A stretch of 64,000 nt of DNA from Poriferisodalis sp026713105 (GCA_965115995.1 OZ220472.1:3286001-3350000); one strand, 5' to 3'. Counted from the stretch's first letter, positions 17,683 through 27,107 are shown. Program-made: numbers and translations. Notes: a model not told the origin generated them from the letters alone.

Positions 17683-19227
17683 TCAGCGGGTGGTCGAGGC
17701 TTGGCGGGCAGCCGCGTGCCACAGGTGTTGCGCAGCCCATGCTCGGTAGGGACGCCACGGCTCGGCCAGCGCCTCGAGTTCGCTGGCACTGACAGAGTGC
17801 CCGACGAGCTGCTCGACGGCCCGGCGCAGTCCGAGGTCTGACGCCGGGAACGCATCGTCGTGGCCGTAGACCCGCATCGCGATCAGGTGCGCGGTCCACG
17901 GGCCGATACCAGGCAGTTCGCACAGTTGGGCCACCACGGCTTCGAGGCTGTCGGCTGCGCACAGGTCCACGTCGCCGCTGGCCACTGCCCGGGCGACGCC
18001 CACGATGGTGTCGATGCGCCGTTGGGTGAACCCCAGCCCGGCGAGCCCGGACGGTCCAGCGCCAGCGAGCGTGGCAGCGTCGGGGAACAAGCGCGACAGC
18101 GGGACAGGGTCGCCTTCGCAGCACTCCGAGAGCGCATCGATGGGTGTGCCGAGGCGCAGTGCGATACGGCCTGCCATCGTGGATGCCGCCGCGAGCGAGA
18201 TCTGTTGGTTGACGACGATGCGGATAGCAGTCTCGAAGCGGTCCCACGATCGTGGCACTCGCAGGCCCGGTGCCTCACCGATGAGCGGTCCGATGAGCGG
18301 GTTGTCAGCGAGCGCGGCTGTTGCTGGTGCCGGGTCGGCGTCAGTGCCGAGCAGTGCGCGGCAGCGGCTGACCACATCGATGATCGAGTCGTACGTCGGC
18401 AGGTGCAGCCGCAACTGCACTCGTCCTGTCGCCTCGTAGGGCCAGTCCGTGCCAGAGACTGCGTTCGCGGGCCCGTGCGCTCCGACGGCGGCGTCTGCGG
18501 GCAACGTCACTTCCGCAATGCCCGGGTGCCCGCATGCGACAAAGCTGCGGACGTACCTGGGCCCAGTGGCATTGAACCCAGTGAGATCAGACGCAGCGAG
18601 GTCGACGGTCACAGCTTCGACACCGGGAATGACACGGGCGGCCTGGTGGGAAGTGAACGCCTCAAAGTCATACGGCGCGAGAAACGGGATGCCCAGCACA
18701 AGGCCGCCGTCAAGGCTTGGACTTTCGCCCCGCCGCCGCTTCGAACGCAGATCTGTCGGCGTGAAGCAGAAAACCGACGTGATGGCCCGGTGCAGCTGGC
18801 GAGGCCCGCCGAACCCCGAAGCGCGGGCAATCTCGGAAAACGTCAGATCGGTGTCGTCGATCAGGCAGCGCGCAAAGTGCGCTCGGCGTGATCGGGCGAT
18901 GGTGGTGGGTGTCGCGCCGACGTGGAGCTCGAACAGTCGCCGGAGCTGGCGGGCGCTGTAGCCCACGTGAGCCGCGAGTGCCTCCTCGTCGTGGTCGTCC
19001 AGGAAGCCGTCATTGATCCGCAGCAAGGCCGCTTGGACCGGTGCAGGAACGTCCAGATCGGCCAGCGAGCCGGCGCGGCGTTCTGGATGGCAGCGCAGGC
19101 AGGGGCGAAAGCCGTTCACCTCGGCGGCCACCGGGTTGGAGTAGTTCGTCACGTTGTGGGGCAACGGTTGTGCCGAGCAGTCCGCCCGGCAGTAGATGCC
19201 CGTCGTGCGCACGGCCGATACCTGCAT
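17683..19227 (-). CDS. Ada-AlkA fusion: methylphosphotriester sensor, AraC regulator and 3-methyladenine glycosylase
   Basis: About 514 residues in three parts. Residues 1-55 form the Ada zinc domain with Cys13, Cys17, Cys43 and Cys46 (TTGIYCRADC, GFRPCLRCHP); the lead Cys takes methyl from DNA phosphotriesters. Residues about 60-160 form an AraC-type helix-turn-helix (GYSARQLRRLFELHVGATPT). The rest is an AlkA N-domain plus the HhH-GPD glycosylase, with ELPGIGPWTAHLIAMRV and the catalytic Asp in PASDLGLRR. The first residues of the Ada domain are shorter than usual, so a non-ATG start slightly upstream is possible. The protein probably senses alkylation and activates its own operon through the dyad just upstream. 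Confidence 0.9.
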   Translation of the reverse strand: MQVSAVRTTGIYCRADCSAQPLPHNVTNYSNPVAAEVNGFRPCLRCHPERRAGSLADLDVPAPVQAALLRINDGFLDDHDEEALAAHVGYSARQLRRLFELHVGATPTTIARSRRAHFARCLIDDTDLTFSEIARASGFGGPRQLHRAITSVFCFTPTDLRSKRRRGESPSLDGGLVLGIPFLAPYDFEAFTSHQAARVIPGVEAVTVDLAASDLTGFNATGPRYVRSFVACGHPGIAEVTLPADAAVGAHGPANAVSGTDWPYEATGRVQLRLHLPTYDSIIDVVSRCRALLGTDADPAPATAALADNPLIGPLIGEAPGLRVPRSWDRFETAIRIVVNQQISLAAASTMAGRIALRLGTPIDALSECCEGDPVPLSRLFPDAATLAGAGPSGLAGLGFTQRRIDTIVGVARAVASGDVDLCAADSLEAVVAQLCELPGIGPWTAHLIAMRVYGHDDAFPASDLGLRRAVEQLVGHSVSASELEALAEPWRPYRAWAAQHLWHAAARQASTTR

Positions 19228-19260
19228 GGGGCGAGTCTGGCATGGTGAGATCAACCATGA

Positions 19261-19304
19261 TCGGACATAATCGGACATGCCGAATCATGTCCGTCGTTGT
19301 CCGA
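19261..19304. promoter_or_regulatory. 44-bp dyad of four heptamers, candidate operator of the alkylation-repair operon
   Basis: TCGGACA occurs at 19261 and again exactly 10 bp later at 19271. The inverse TGTCCG occurs at 19288 and again exactly 10 bp later at 19298. All four share one centre of symmetry at 19282/19283. The array ends 34 bp before the ada-alkA start codon. Half-sites spaced one helical turn apart suggest cooperative protein binding. The inner pair could also form an 8-bp hairpin (CGGACATG/CATGTCCG), but no T-run follows, so a terminator is less likely. Confidence 0.65.
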
Positions 19305-19349
19305 TTCGGCGAGCCGATTCGAGGACTGCTGCCAAGGGCCAGCGAGAGA

Positions 19350-20846
19350 TCAGATCTCGATGGAGTCGCGTACGGGGGTTCGCCGGGCTCGGCGGCGGCG
19401 CAGCCGCCACAACGCCACTGCCAATGCGATCACGATGACCGGCAGGAACGGCAGCAGGGCGCCGATGACGAGCAGCACGCCGCTGCCGATGGACACGAGC
19501 GCATTCCAACCGCCGCCCAGCGCGTCGCCGAAGCCGGGGGGCGTGTCCTCTTCTTCGACCGTCAGGAACAGCGCGGTGGAGCGTGCCAGCCGGGCCAGTT
19601 CGGTGCCCGTCTCGGTGACCGGCACGGCGCTCAGACGAACGTCGATTTCCAGGCCGCGGGTTGCCACTCGACCGCCAACGCGTCCGTTGTCGACCTGTTC
19701 GCTGTACTTGGCAATCCGCCGCTGCCCTGGTTCGATGCGCGAGATGTCGACGCCGTCATCGGCGCCGGGCACCTGAAGCTGGTCCATCCGGAAGCGCAGG
19801 GCATTGGAGTTGAGCGCGACTTGGGTCAGCGTGGTCTCGCCTTCGTTTTCGAGCTCGAAGCAGAAGCCGACCTCGCCGTCCGGCGGCACGACGACGTCGG
19901 TGAACCCGAGGCAGGGGTCTTCGTCGCCAGTCGCGATCCAAGCGCGCAAGGCGACGGCAGTGGGCGGCACCGCCTCCACGGACTCCGTGATCGACAGCGT
20001 GATCGAGGACAAGTCCACCCGGTCGCGTAGCGAGCGCAGCTGGCCTCGCAAGCGTTCGAGGTTCGTCTCGCGGTTCGCCAGCTCGCGCTCCAGCTCGGCC
20101 ACACCCTCCACTTCGGTCGCCTGCGACAGGAACTCACGCAGCCGGTTCACGCTGATCTCCGCAGTCCTGATGCGGCTATTCAGATCCACGACGATGTCGG
20201 TGACATCTTCAGCGTTCACCGACTGCTCGACCAGCTCGCCTACGTTGGACAGTCCCTCCAGCGCAGCGAAGAACTGCTCGGGCCGGATTTTGAACGTCAA
20301 CGTGGTGCGAGCGCGGCCCTGGGTGCGGGTGTCCTGGGAGAACGTGAACCCGCCCAGCTCCTCGATGATCGAGTTGGCCTGGGCTGCGGCTGCGGCCACG
20401 TCGGCGGTCTCCACCGCGATCCGCGCCGTGTAGATGATGTCCCGGTCGAAGTCGGCAGGCACTGCTGGCGCACCAGCCGCCAAGTTGCTCGAACGCGACG
20501 CGTCCGATGTCTCTCCGGAGAGCGCCCCCTCAGCTTCCATCATGTCGTCGTCGTCGAAGTACTGCTCCTCACTCATGTTGCTGTCATTCGCGTCAGCGTC
20601 GAGTTCGCGCGAACTGGTGCTGGCGTCTGCCGAGTCGTCGGACATGTCCATTGCCCGTTCGAGGTCACCGCCAGAGTCGGCTGCGGCGTCATCGGCATCG
20701 TCGCCGGCACTGCATGCCGCCGCGACAAACAGCAGAGTCAGCATCGCAGCCGCGATCGATCTCATGGGGCGAAGTGAGGCCGTGTGCCGGGGTGCCGTGA
20801 TTCGGAACCGGGCTGTTCGCGCCGAGGGGGAATCTGTCGCGCTCAT
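19350..20846 (-). CDS. DUF4349-domain lipoprotein
   Basis: A 498-residue predicted lipoprotein. A hydrophobic signal segment ends in the lipobox FVAAAC, followed by about 80 acidic, disordered residues. The DUF4349 core includes DIIYTARIAVETADVAAAAA, a coiled-coil stretch (VAELERELANRETNLERLRG) and the RVDLSSITLSI strand. A C-terminal transmembrane helix (GVLLVIGALLPFLPVIVIAL) and Arg-rich tail close the protein. An insertion of about 110 residues lies between the core and this helix. The ATG at 20846 has a strong AAGGAG site. The family is common in Gram-positive envelopes; its function is unknown. Confidence 0.8.
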   Translation of the reverse strand: MSATDSPSARTARFRITAPRHTASLRPMRSIAAAMLTLLFVAAACSAGDDADDAAADSGGDLERAMDMSDDSADASTSSRELDADANDSNMSEEQYFDDDDMMEAEGALSGETSDASRSSNLAAGAPAVPADFDRDIIYTARIAVETADVAAAAAQANSIIEELGGFTFSQDTRTQGRARTTLTFKIRPEQFFAALEGLSNVGELVEQSVNAEDVTDIVVDLNSRIRTAEISVNRLREFLSQATEVEGVAELERELANRETNLERLRGQLRSLRDRVDLSSITLSITESVEAVPPTAVALRAWIATGDEDPCLGFTDVVVPPDGEVGFCFELENEGETTLTQVALNSNALRFRMDQLQVPGADDGVDISRIEPGQRRIAKYSEQVDNGRVGGRVATRGLEIDVRLSAVPVTETGTELARLARSTALFLTVEEEDTPPGFGDALGGGWNALVSIGSGVLLVIGALLPFLPVIVIALAVALWRLRRRRARRTPVRDSIEI

Positions 20847-21040
20847 GGCGATCTCCTTGGCGGAGCAACTCGTCGGTGGTGCGTGTCTGGAACGGTCATG
20901 GCGTTCCCTCCCTGGGTTGGCCCGCCATTGCGCGGCACTACCCGAATGACGCCCATCCTCGCGTCAACGTTCCCGGTGCGCCATTGCAGTCGCGTGTCGG
21001 TCAGGAGACCATGCCGCTCGTCATGGTGCCACCCGAGGTG

Positions 21041-22213
21041 TCAGCGGAACGCGGGGATGTTGGTGATCTGCTGGCCGAGGATCAGCCCGTGGATCTCCTC
21101 GGTGCCCTCGTAGGTCATGACCGATTCCATGTTCGCTGCATGGCGCATAGGCGCATACTCCGTCGAGACCCCGTTGGCGCCCATCATCGCCCGGGCGGTT
21201 CGGGCCGTATCGATGGCCACCCGGCAGTTATGCCGTTTCGCCATCGAGATGTGGTGGGGCCGCAGCCGGTGCTGTTCCTTGAGCTGGCCGAGCCGCATGG
21301 CCTGCAGGTTGGCGTTGGTGATGTCGGTGAGCATGTCGGCGAACTTGATCTGGCTGATCTGGAAGCTGGCCAGCGGCTTGCCGAACTGCGGGCGCTCGAG
21401 CTGGTAGTCGAGCGCTGCCTCGTAGCAGCACCGGGCCACGCCCACCGCCCCGAACGCAATGCCGAAGCGGGCTTCGGACAGGCAGCTCAGCGGTGCCCCG
21501 ATGCTGAGCGCGTCGGGCAGCCGCATCGACTCGGGCACCTCGACGTCGTCCATGTAGAACTCGCCGGTCACCGACGCCCGCAGCGAGAGCTTGTTCTGGA
21601 TCTTGCGAGCCTCGAATCCAGGGGAGTCGGTCGGCACCAGGAAGCCCCGGAAGCCGTCGTCGGTGTTGGCCCACACGATGGCCAGGTCGGCCAGCCCGGC
21701 ATTGGTGATCCAGCGCTTGGCGCCGTTGAGGACCCACGTGTCGCCCCGCCGGACCGCCCGGGTGGTCATCGAGACCGGGTCGGAGCCGTGGTCTGGCTCG
21801 GTGAGCCCGAAGCAGCCGATGATCTCGCCCGCAGCCATACGCGGCAGCCACGTCTCCTTCTGCTCGGTTGAGCCGTAACGCCAGATGGGGAACATGCACA
21901 GCGAGCCCTGCACCGACACGAAGCTGCGCAGCCCGCTGTCGCCGGCTTCGAGTTCCCGGCAGGCGACGCCGTAGGCCATCGCCGAGGCACCCGCGCAGCC
22001 GAAACCGTCGAGGTGCATGCCCAACAGGCCCATGTCGGCAATCGTGGGCACCAGCTCCATCGGGAACGTGCCTGCCTCGAAGTGGTCGCCCACGATCGGG
22101 TCCCACTCCTTGGCCACGAACGTGGCGACGGTGTCGCGGATCATGACCTCTTCATCAGAAAGAAACTCGTCCATCTCGTAGAAGTCCGACAGCGGGGCAG
22201 GCGTTTGGCTCAT
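21041..22213 (-). CDS. gcdH: Acyl-CoA dehydrogenase, glutaryl-CoA dehydrogenase type
   Basis: A 390-residue FAD enzyme. The GCDH-like substrate segment LRSFVSVQGSLCMFPI carries the Arg that pairs with the distal carboxylate of glutaryl-CoA, and the catalytic Glu lies in MTYEGTEEIH. Other family marks are CFGLTEPDHGSDP and NGAKRWITNAG. GCDH oxidises and decarboxylates glutaryl-CoA to crotonyl-CoA in lysine, tryptophan and benzoate degradation. It is a single gene, divergent from the persulfide dioxygenase. Assignment rests on motif resemblance; a short-chain dehydrogenase of other specificity is possible. Confidence 0.85.
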   Translation of the reverse strand: MSQTPAPLSDFYEMDEFLSDEEVMIRDTVATFVAKEWDPIVGDHFEAGTFPMELVPTIADMGLLGMHLDGFGCAGASAMAYGVACRELEAGDSGLRSFVSVQGSLCMFPIWRYGSTEQKETWLPRMAAGEIIGCFGLTEPDHGSDPVSMTTRAVRRGDTWVLNGAKRWITNAGLADLAIVWANTDDGFRGFLVPTDSPGFEARKIQNKLSLRASVTGEFYMDDVEVPESMRLPDALSIGAPLSCLSEARFGIAFGAVGVARCCYEAALDYQLERPQFGKPLASFQISQIKFADMLTDITNANLQAMRLGQLKEQHRLRPHHISMAKRHNCRVAIDTARTARAMMGANGVSTEYAPMRHAANMESVMTYEGTEEIHGLILGQQITNIPAFR

Positions 22214-22269
22214 GGGCGCATACTGCCGCCTCCGCCGCGGGTGCGCTCCATTAGTTACTGTGCGCTGCC

Positions 22270-23019
22270 ATGGCTGATGACCCCCAGGCGACGAAGCCGC
22301 CCGACGAGAGCAGGCTGTATTTCCGCCAGCTGCTGTCAGGTGAGGACTTCGCGACCAGCGATCCGATTGCCCGCCAGATGGTGAACTTCGCGTACCTGAT
22401 CGGCGACCGGGAGACCCGCGAGGCGGTCGTGGTGGACCCGGCCTACAACGTCGACGACCTCTTGGACATCCTCGCCGAAGACGAGATGCAGCTCACCGGC
22501 GTGCTGGCCACGCATTTCCACGCCGATCACATCGGCGGGAACATGATGGGCTACAGCATCGAGGGCGTAGCCCAGCTGCTCGAACGCCAGGGCACCAAGA
22601 TCCACCTGCAGGCGCCTGAGGCCGAGCTGGTGCGCAAGACCACAGGCATCTCGATGAGCGACATGGAGCTGCACGCTCCCGGCGATGTCGTGTCAATCGG
22701 CGCCGTCGACATTGAGCTGCTGCACACGCCCGGCCATACGCCGGGAAGCCAGTGCTTTCTGGTGGGCGGGGCGCTGGTTGCGGGCGACACGCTGTTCCTC
22801 GACGGCTGTGGCCGGATGGACCTGCCCGGCAGCGATTCGGCTGCGATGTACCGCTCGCTGCATGGCACGCTGGCCAAGGTCCCCGACTCCACCGTGCTGT
22901 TCCCCGGACACCGGTACTCATTCGAGCCCAGCGCCACGATGGGCCAAACCCGCCAGATGAACTACGTCTTCAAGCCGACCAGCGAGCAGCAGTGGCTGAT
23001 GATGTTCGGCCAGGGCTGA
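22270..23019 (+). CDS. MBL-fold hydrolase, probable persulfide dioxygenase (ETHE1-like)
   Basis: A 249-residue metallo-beta-lactamase fold protein with the metal motif THFHADHIGG and further ligands in HTPGHTPGS, AGDTLF and PGHRYSFE. The order and sequence resemble ETHE1/persulfide dioxygenases, which oxidise glutathione or low-molecular-weight persulfide to sulfite with one Fe(II). The next gene, 13 bp downstream, is a rhodanese, and this pairing is typical of sulfide detoxification. The physiological thiol in this organism is not visible. Confidence 0.85.
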   Translation: MADDPQATKPPDESRLYFRQLLSGEDFATSDPIARQMVNFAYLIGDRETREAVVVDPAYNVDDLLDILAEDEMQLTGVLATHFHADHIGGNMMGYSIEGVAQLLERQGTKIHLQAPEAELVRKTTGISMSDMELHAPGDVVSIGAVDIELLHTPGHTPGSQCFLVGGALVAGDTLFLDGCGRMDLPGSDSAAMYRSLHGTLAKVPDSTVLFPGHRYSFEPSATMGQTRQMNYVFKPTSEQQWLMMFGQG

Positions 23020-23032
23020 TGGGATCGCTGAA

Positions 23033-23866
23033 GTGACCACTGCGCTGCCGCCTGTTGTGGACGCCACCGAGATCGCCAGTCGCGACGACATCGTGCTGTG
23101 CGACGTGCGCTGGTACCTCGACGGCCGGTCCGGCTACGACGCCTATCTGGACGGCCACAGTGCAGGAGCCATCTGGGTCAACCTCGACGAGCACCTGTCT
23201 GCCCACGGCGCTCCCGAGTTGGGCCGGCATCCGCTGCCCACGGCGCAGAGCTTCGCGGCCTCCCTGGAAAGCCTCGGCATCAGCCCCGACGACCCGGTGG
23301 TGGCCTACGACGATCTGAACGGCACCGCCGCCGGGCGCATGGTGTGGATGCTGCGAGTGATCGGTCACGATGCGGCGCTGCTCGACGGGGGATTGGGATC
23401 GTGGACCGGCGACACGGAGACAGCGCCGAATGTGCGGACGCCCTGCAAATGCCCGGTGCGGGCCTGGCCGGACGGAGCGTTCGTCGATATCGACCAAGCG
23501 GCCGCAGCAGGTGCCGATCCGGAAACCGCGCTCATCGATGCCCGCGGAGGCGATCGGTTTCGCGGCGAGACCGAACCGGTCGATCCCCGCCCCGGCCACA
23601 TCCCCGGCGCAGTCAATGTGCCGATGACCGACAATCTCGGCCCCAACGGCCGATTCGCCGATCTGCAGACGCTGCGCGCTCGCTACGAGGCCGAGGGCGT
23701 GAGGGGAGCTGGCGAGGCGAACAACGCGGTCGTGTACTGCGGCTCAGGCGTCAGCGCCTGCATGGACGCGCTGGCCATGGAGCGCGCCGGCTTGGGCCGC
23801 CCTCGCGTGTACATCGGCTCATGGTCGCAGTGGAGCCACACCGACCGCCCCGCCGAGACCGCCTGA
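23033..23866 (+). CDS. Rhodanese-type sulfurtransferase, two-domain
   Basis: A 277-residue thiosulfate/3-mercaptopyruvate sulfurtransferase. It has an inactive N-terminal rhodanese domain (VLCDVRWYLDGR, GHSAGAIWVNLD) and a catalytic C-terminal domain with the active-site loop YCGSGVSA. GTG start at 23033 lies 13 bp after the dioxygenase, so the two are probably one transcript. It would handle sulfane sulfur before or after the dioxygenase step (inference). Confidence 0.9.
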   Translation: MTTALPPVVDATEIASRDDIVLCDVRWYLDGRSGYDAYLDGHSAGAIWVNLDEHLSAHGAPELGRHPLPTAQSFAASLESLGISPDDPVVAYDDLNGTAAGRMVWMLRVIGHDAALLDGGLGSWTGDTETAPNVRTPCKCPVRAWPDGAFVDIDQAAAAGADPETALIDARGGDRFRGETEPVDPRPGHIPGAVNVPMTDNLGPNGRFADLQTLRARYEAEGVRGAGEANNAVVYCGSGVSACMDALAMERAGLGRPRVYIGSWSQWSHTDRPAETA

Positions 23867-24387
23867 CCCGTTCGGCGCAGTCGGTGTTGGGGCGTCACCA
23901 ATCAGCCTGCAGCGATTCTCTTGGGGACTACGTCGGTGAGTGACCACGAGGCCGGCCGTGACTCGTGTGTGGAGCGTATGGATTGGGGCCGTGCAGTGCC
24001 TGCCGAGTTTCGCCACGCGAAGCCGCGACCCGCCATGCCTCACCGCACCTGAACTTGTCTGCGCTTCCGTGCCGCATCACAGACAGCAGCGGGCACGGGT
24101 ACCTCCCGGAGCCGACCTGCGTCATGAGGGGGACTTGGTTGCCGACGACCTGGTCGGTTGGGTATATCAGCTCAACCCGCTTCAGATGCGCAACGCGACG
24201 TGGCCACAGGAGAGACAGTTCAAACGCGGCTAAGTCGGTCTCAAACCGAGCGGGCCGCGGATTTCGTAGGCGAACGGCTGCCGCTGATTCCCGCGACCGA
24301 AGCCCGGTCTTGCCAAAGGGAACACTTCGACTGTAACGCCGTTCGAATTCCAAGTTCGCCCGAACTTGCAGCTTGGATTCTCTGCTC
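23867..24387. other. Stretch without a recognisable gene
   Basis: About 520 bp between the rhodanese gene and the small minus-strand frame. Short open frames exist on both strands, but none has a good ribosome-binding site or recognisable motif, and third-position GC bias fades. I see no clear promoter or terminator. Confidence 0.4.
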
Positions 24388-24624
24388 TCAGGATTTCCTC
24401 CACTGCGGCAGCAATTGCTTCAATGGTCGTGCGGTTTTCGGTCTTGCTGCGAGCATCCGGTCAGCAAAGCGCCGGACTTCGCTGAGTGTAGGTGCGTACC
24501 GGACACTGGCGGCCGCCGCCAACGCTATGAGCGTTGCCCCCGCATTGGGCCGCGACTCGACTACCGGTGGTGAGACGCCTTCGGGAAATAGCTCTGGATC
24601 GAATAGTTGCTGTTGCTCGCGCAC
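24388..24624 (-). CDS. Possible small protein (78 residues), unknown
   Basis: GTG at 24624 is preceded at good spacing by AGAGGA. The product begins MREQQQLFDPELFPEG, continues with an Ala-rich helix (GATLIALAAAASVRYAPT) and ends in a basic tail. No family is recognised. The size and acidic-then-basic layout resemble small accessory or antitoxin-like proteins, but there is no partner gene next to it. The frame could be spurious. Confidence 0.3.
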   Translation of the reverse strand: MREQQQLFDPELFPEGVSPPVVESRPNAGATLIALAAAASVRYAPTLSEVRRFADRMLAARPKTARPLKQLLPQWRKS

Positions 24625-24864
24625 GAGGCTTCCTCTCACCATGGATCGAGCTTCAGACACCCAGTAAAATTGATTCAGTCTCGACTGTAGCGGTACACGG
24701 CAAGCTGCGTAATGCATATCCTGGAGGCCCGAGCCAGGGCTCAACCTTTTCAAGCACAGATACGCAACCGTGCAGAGTCGCTTTCCGCCACCGTCCACAT
24801 GGGAGGCGCACAGCGAACGGTCGCGAAATGGAGTGCGATCCGGGAGCGCCGTTAGACTCGGAGC

Positions 24865-25353
24865 ATGCTTGTAGCTGCAATTGCCGTAGTCGGGCCGATT
24901 CTGGGCGGCTTCGTCGTTTGGTGGGTACAGTCGCGGATCGAGACCTCTCGACGGGAGGCAGAACATCTGCGCTCGGAGCGGATCAAACTATATATTGACT
25001 TGTTCGAGCCCTTCATGGCGGTTTTCTCAGGCCCTGAAATCGGCGGTCAGCAGGAAGCGGTTGCTCGGATTCTGACACCCGAGTTTCGGGATCTGATGTA
25101 CCGCGTGATGGTTATGGGTTCCGACGATGTTGTGCGTGCAATAAATGCGATGTGGGGCCGATTCTATGCCAACAACCCTGATGGCGTGAGCGAGAGAGAG
25201 GCTCTTCTGTCGATGCAGGCCATTGCTGAAGCGCTATTGGCGATCCGTCGTGAACTCGGCGATCGCAAGACCAAGCTGATCTGGCAGGACATGCTTCGCG
25301 CACGAATCAAGGACCTTGACGGGTATCTGGCGAAAGTGGGTCCATTGCGCTAG
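24865..25353 (+). CDS. Membrane-anchored hypothetical protein
   Basis: A 162-residue protein with one N-terminal transmembrane helix (AAIAVVGPILGGFVVWWV) followed by a helical, charged cytoplasmic domain (RIETSRREAEHLRSERIKLY). The layout resembles small proteins with an N-terminal anchor often found in accessory or phage-defence regions, but I cannot assign a family. The upstream stretch is lower in GC than the flanks. It lies just before the type II restriction-modification pair, tail to tail with the endonuclease gene. Confidence 0.55.
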   Translation: MLVAAIAVVGPILGGFVVWWVQSRIETSRREAEHLRSERIKLYIDLFEPFMAVFSGPEIGGQQEAVARILTPEFRDLMYRVMVMGSDDVVRAINAMWGRFYANNPDGVSEREALLSMQAIAEALLAIRRELGDRKTKLIWQDMLRARIKDLDGYLAKVGPLR

Positions 25354-25634
25354 GATAGAACCATCGCGTCGCACCGCAGACACCTGCCGTAAATGTGACC
25401 GTTGTCGATTCTCAATTCGCACATGGCCGTCGCGCTACTCATCAAGTCTACGGCGCGGGTTCGACATCAAAACGCTGGCAAGATTCTTAGGAGGTGTCCG
25501 GGATCGACTCATAAACGACGATGCCTCATACTCTGACTGTCCCCCGTCGGGTCGGGACGGTCCGGGCGCGGCAACATCGAACGCTGGTGACAGCCATCGG
25601 CAAGCCTGTCGGCGATCGGACCGCGTCGACCTGC

Positions 25635-26156
25635 TCAGCGATGTCCAGCGCTGCTCTTGATCAAGTCCTCAACTTGTGCAAGGGAACCGCCGTATGGCCG
25701 GAGCCAGTTCGGCGGAGTTGCTGCCGGAAACGACAGCCATTTCGTGTCGCGCCCTGACCTTCCCCCGTGCTGCGGCCTCAATGTGGGAGGCTTGTCGATC
25801 ATCAGTATCGGTTTCGGGATGAACCATGCGTGTACTTCGAAAGGTGACACGCCCAAGCAGAAGCAGTATTCGTAGTTCTGATCGCGTATCTGTTGAAACG
25901 TATAACCAAGCTTGTCGGTCCACAGCCGCGAGTACTTGATCTCGACTCGAAGGCCCGAGATTATTAGATCGGCCTCGGTATCGGGTGATTTGGCGGTGCG
26001 AAAACCTTTCGCATCACACCAGTGACGTACGAGTTTCTCGCCGATTGCGCCGACCTGGCGAGACGGACGATTCTTGATCCATTGGAAAGGGCTCTCAGCC
26101 CACATCTCAGCGTCATCGACGTACTCGCCCTCAAGGGATGCCGAGATTCTTGACAT
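25635..26156 (-). CDS. Putative type II restriction endonuclease (PD-(D/E)xK fold)
   Basis: About 173 residues, with a possible longer start at 26231. The core reads SPDTEADLIISGLRVEIKYS, a good match to a PD-(D/E)xK nuclease site: Asp or Glu in EADLI, then E-x-K in VEIK. The start region QVGAIGEKLVRHWCDAKGF resembles the helix before the active site in many restriction enzymes. The gene follows the DNA methyltransferase on the same strand, 31 bp after its stop, which is the main reason for calling it a restriction enzyme. Recognition site unknown. It is AT-richer than the flanking chromosome. Confidence 0.6.
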   Translation of the reverse strand: MSRISASLEGEYVDDAEMWAESPFQWIKNRPSRQVGAIGEKLVRHWCDAKGFRTAKSPDTEADLIISGLRVEIKYSRLWTDKLGYTFQQIRDQNYEYCFCLGVSPFEVHAWFIPKPILMIDKPPTLRPQHGGRSGRDTKWLSFPAATPPNWLRPYGGSLAQVEDLIKSSAGHR

Positions 26157-26187
26157 CAATCGATAGTTGGAATCAGTGATATTTCTT

Positions 26188-27107
26188 TCAGGCAACTGCC
26201 TGTTCCTTGTCCGCGCCACTTGCGTCGACATCGCCGGCGAGCATCCGGTATTCAATAGAGGACAGCAGCCCACCGTCGCCCAGCCGACTTTGCATGACAT
26301 CATATGACTCAGGATTGTCGTCAATCATGACGAACCGTCGTCCGAGTTGGGCCGCCACCGCGCCAGTCGTACCACTTCCAGCGAAGAAATCGAGCACCCA
26401 ATCCTCCGTTCGAGTGCTTGCCTGTACTATACGTCTCAGAATGCCCTCAGGCTTTTGGGTCGGATAGCCAGTCTTTTCTTTGCCGGTCGGCGACACAATG
26501 GTATGCCACCACACGTCGGTCGGCAGTTTGCCGCGAGCGGCCTTCTCGGGAGTAACAAGTCCGGGTGCCATATAGGGTTCCCGGTCTACAGCAGCGTTGT
26601 CGTAGTGATAACGGTCCGGATTCTTCACGTAGACCAGTATGTTGTCGTGCTTTGTGGGCCAGCGACTGCGCGCTCTCGCACCGTAGTCGTAAGCCCAGAT
26701 GATTTCGTTGAGGAAACAATCTCGACCGAACATTGCGTCGAGCACAACCTTGGCATAATGAACTTCTCGGTAGTCAAGATGCAAGTACAGGGTGCCGTCC
26801 TCAGTCAGCAGACGCCATGCGTGCTCAAGCCGGGGTTCCAAGAAAGACCAATAGTCACCGAACGAGTCGTCGTATGCAGACAATGACCCCTTCAGCGTCT
26901 CATAACTTGCCCCTTGGAACCCCACACGATCGCCGTTGGCGCTGCGTCGCGTTTGCAGTGTCTGCCTGACTTGTCGGCGTCCGGTATTGAACGGTGGATC
27001 GATGTAGACCAGCGTCATCGACTCGTCGGCAGCTGCGGAAGCGCTGACATGTTGTCGGTCAACAGGACCAAGTTCGGGCCGTCGCTTCGCCAAAGTGTGG
27101 GACTCAT
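26188..27107 (-). pseudogene. Site-specific DNA methyltransferase (N4/N6 type) with a one-base frameshift
   Basis: The N-terminal 25 or so residues are encoded from ATG 27107 (MSPTLWRSDGPNLVLLTDNM, then SALPQLP). The frame then ends at a TGA, while the rest of the enzyme continues in another frame from about 27030: ADESMTLVYIDPPFNTG, later DFFAGSGTTGAVAAQLGRRF. Inserting one G at the CCGAC near 27026-27030 restores LPDESMTLVYIDPP. Motif IV (DPPF) precedes motif I (FAGSGTT), so it is a beta-class-like enzyme with the target-recognition region between. The remaining 280 residues look intact. Real decay, a sequencing error or phase variation are all possible. Confidence 0.8.

Noticed and set aside
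19270..19300. Rho-independent terminator for the DUF4349 gene
   Set aside because: The hairpin is good, but no T-run follows and the 10-bp repeated half-sites fit an operator better.
23928..24353. Minus-strand frame of 141 codons
   Set aside because: No ribosome-binding site, no motif, and composition like non-coding DNA.
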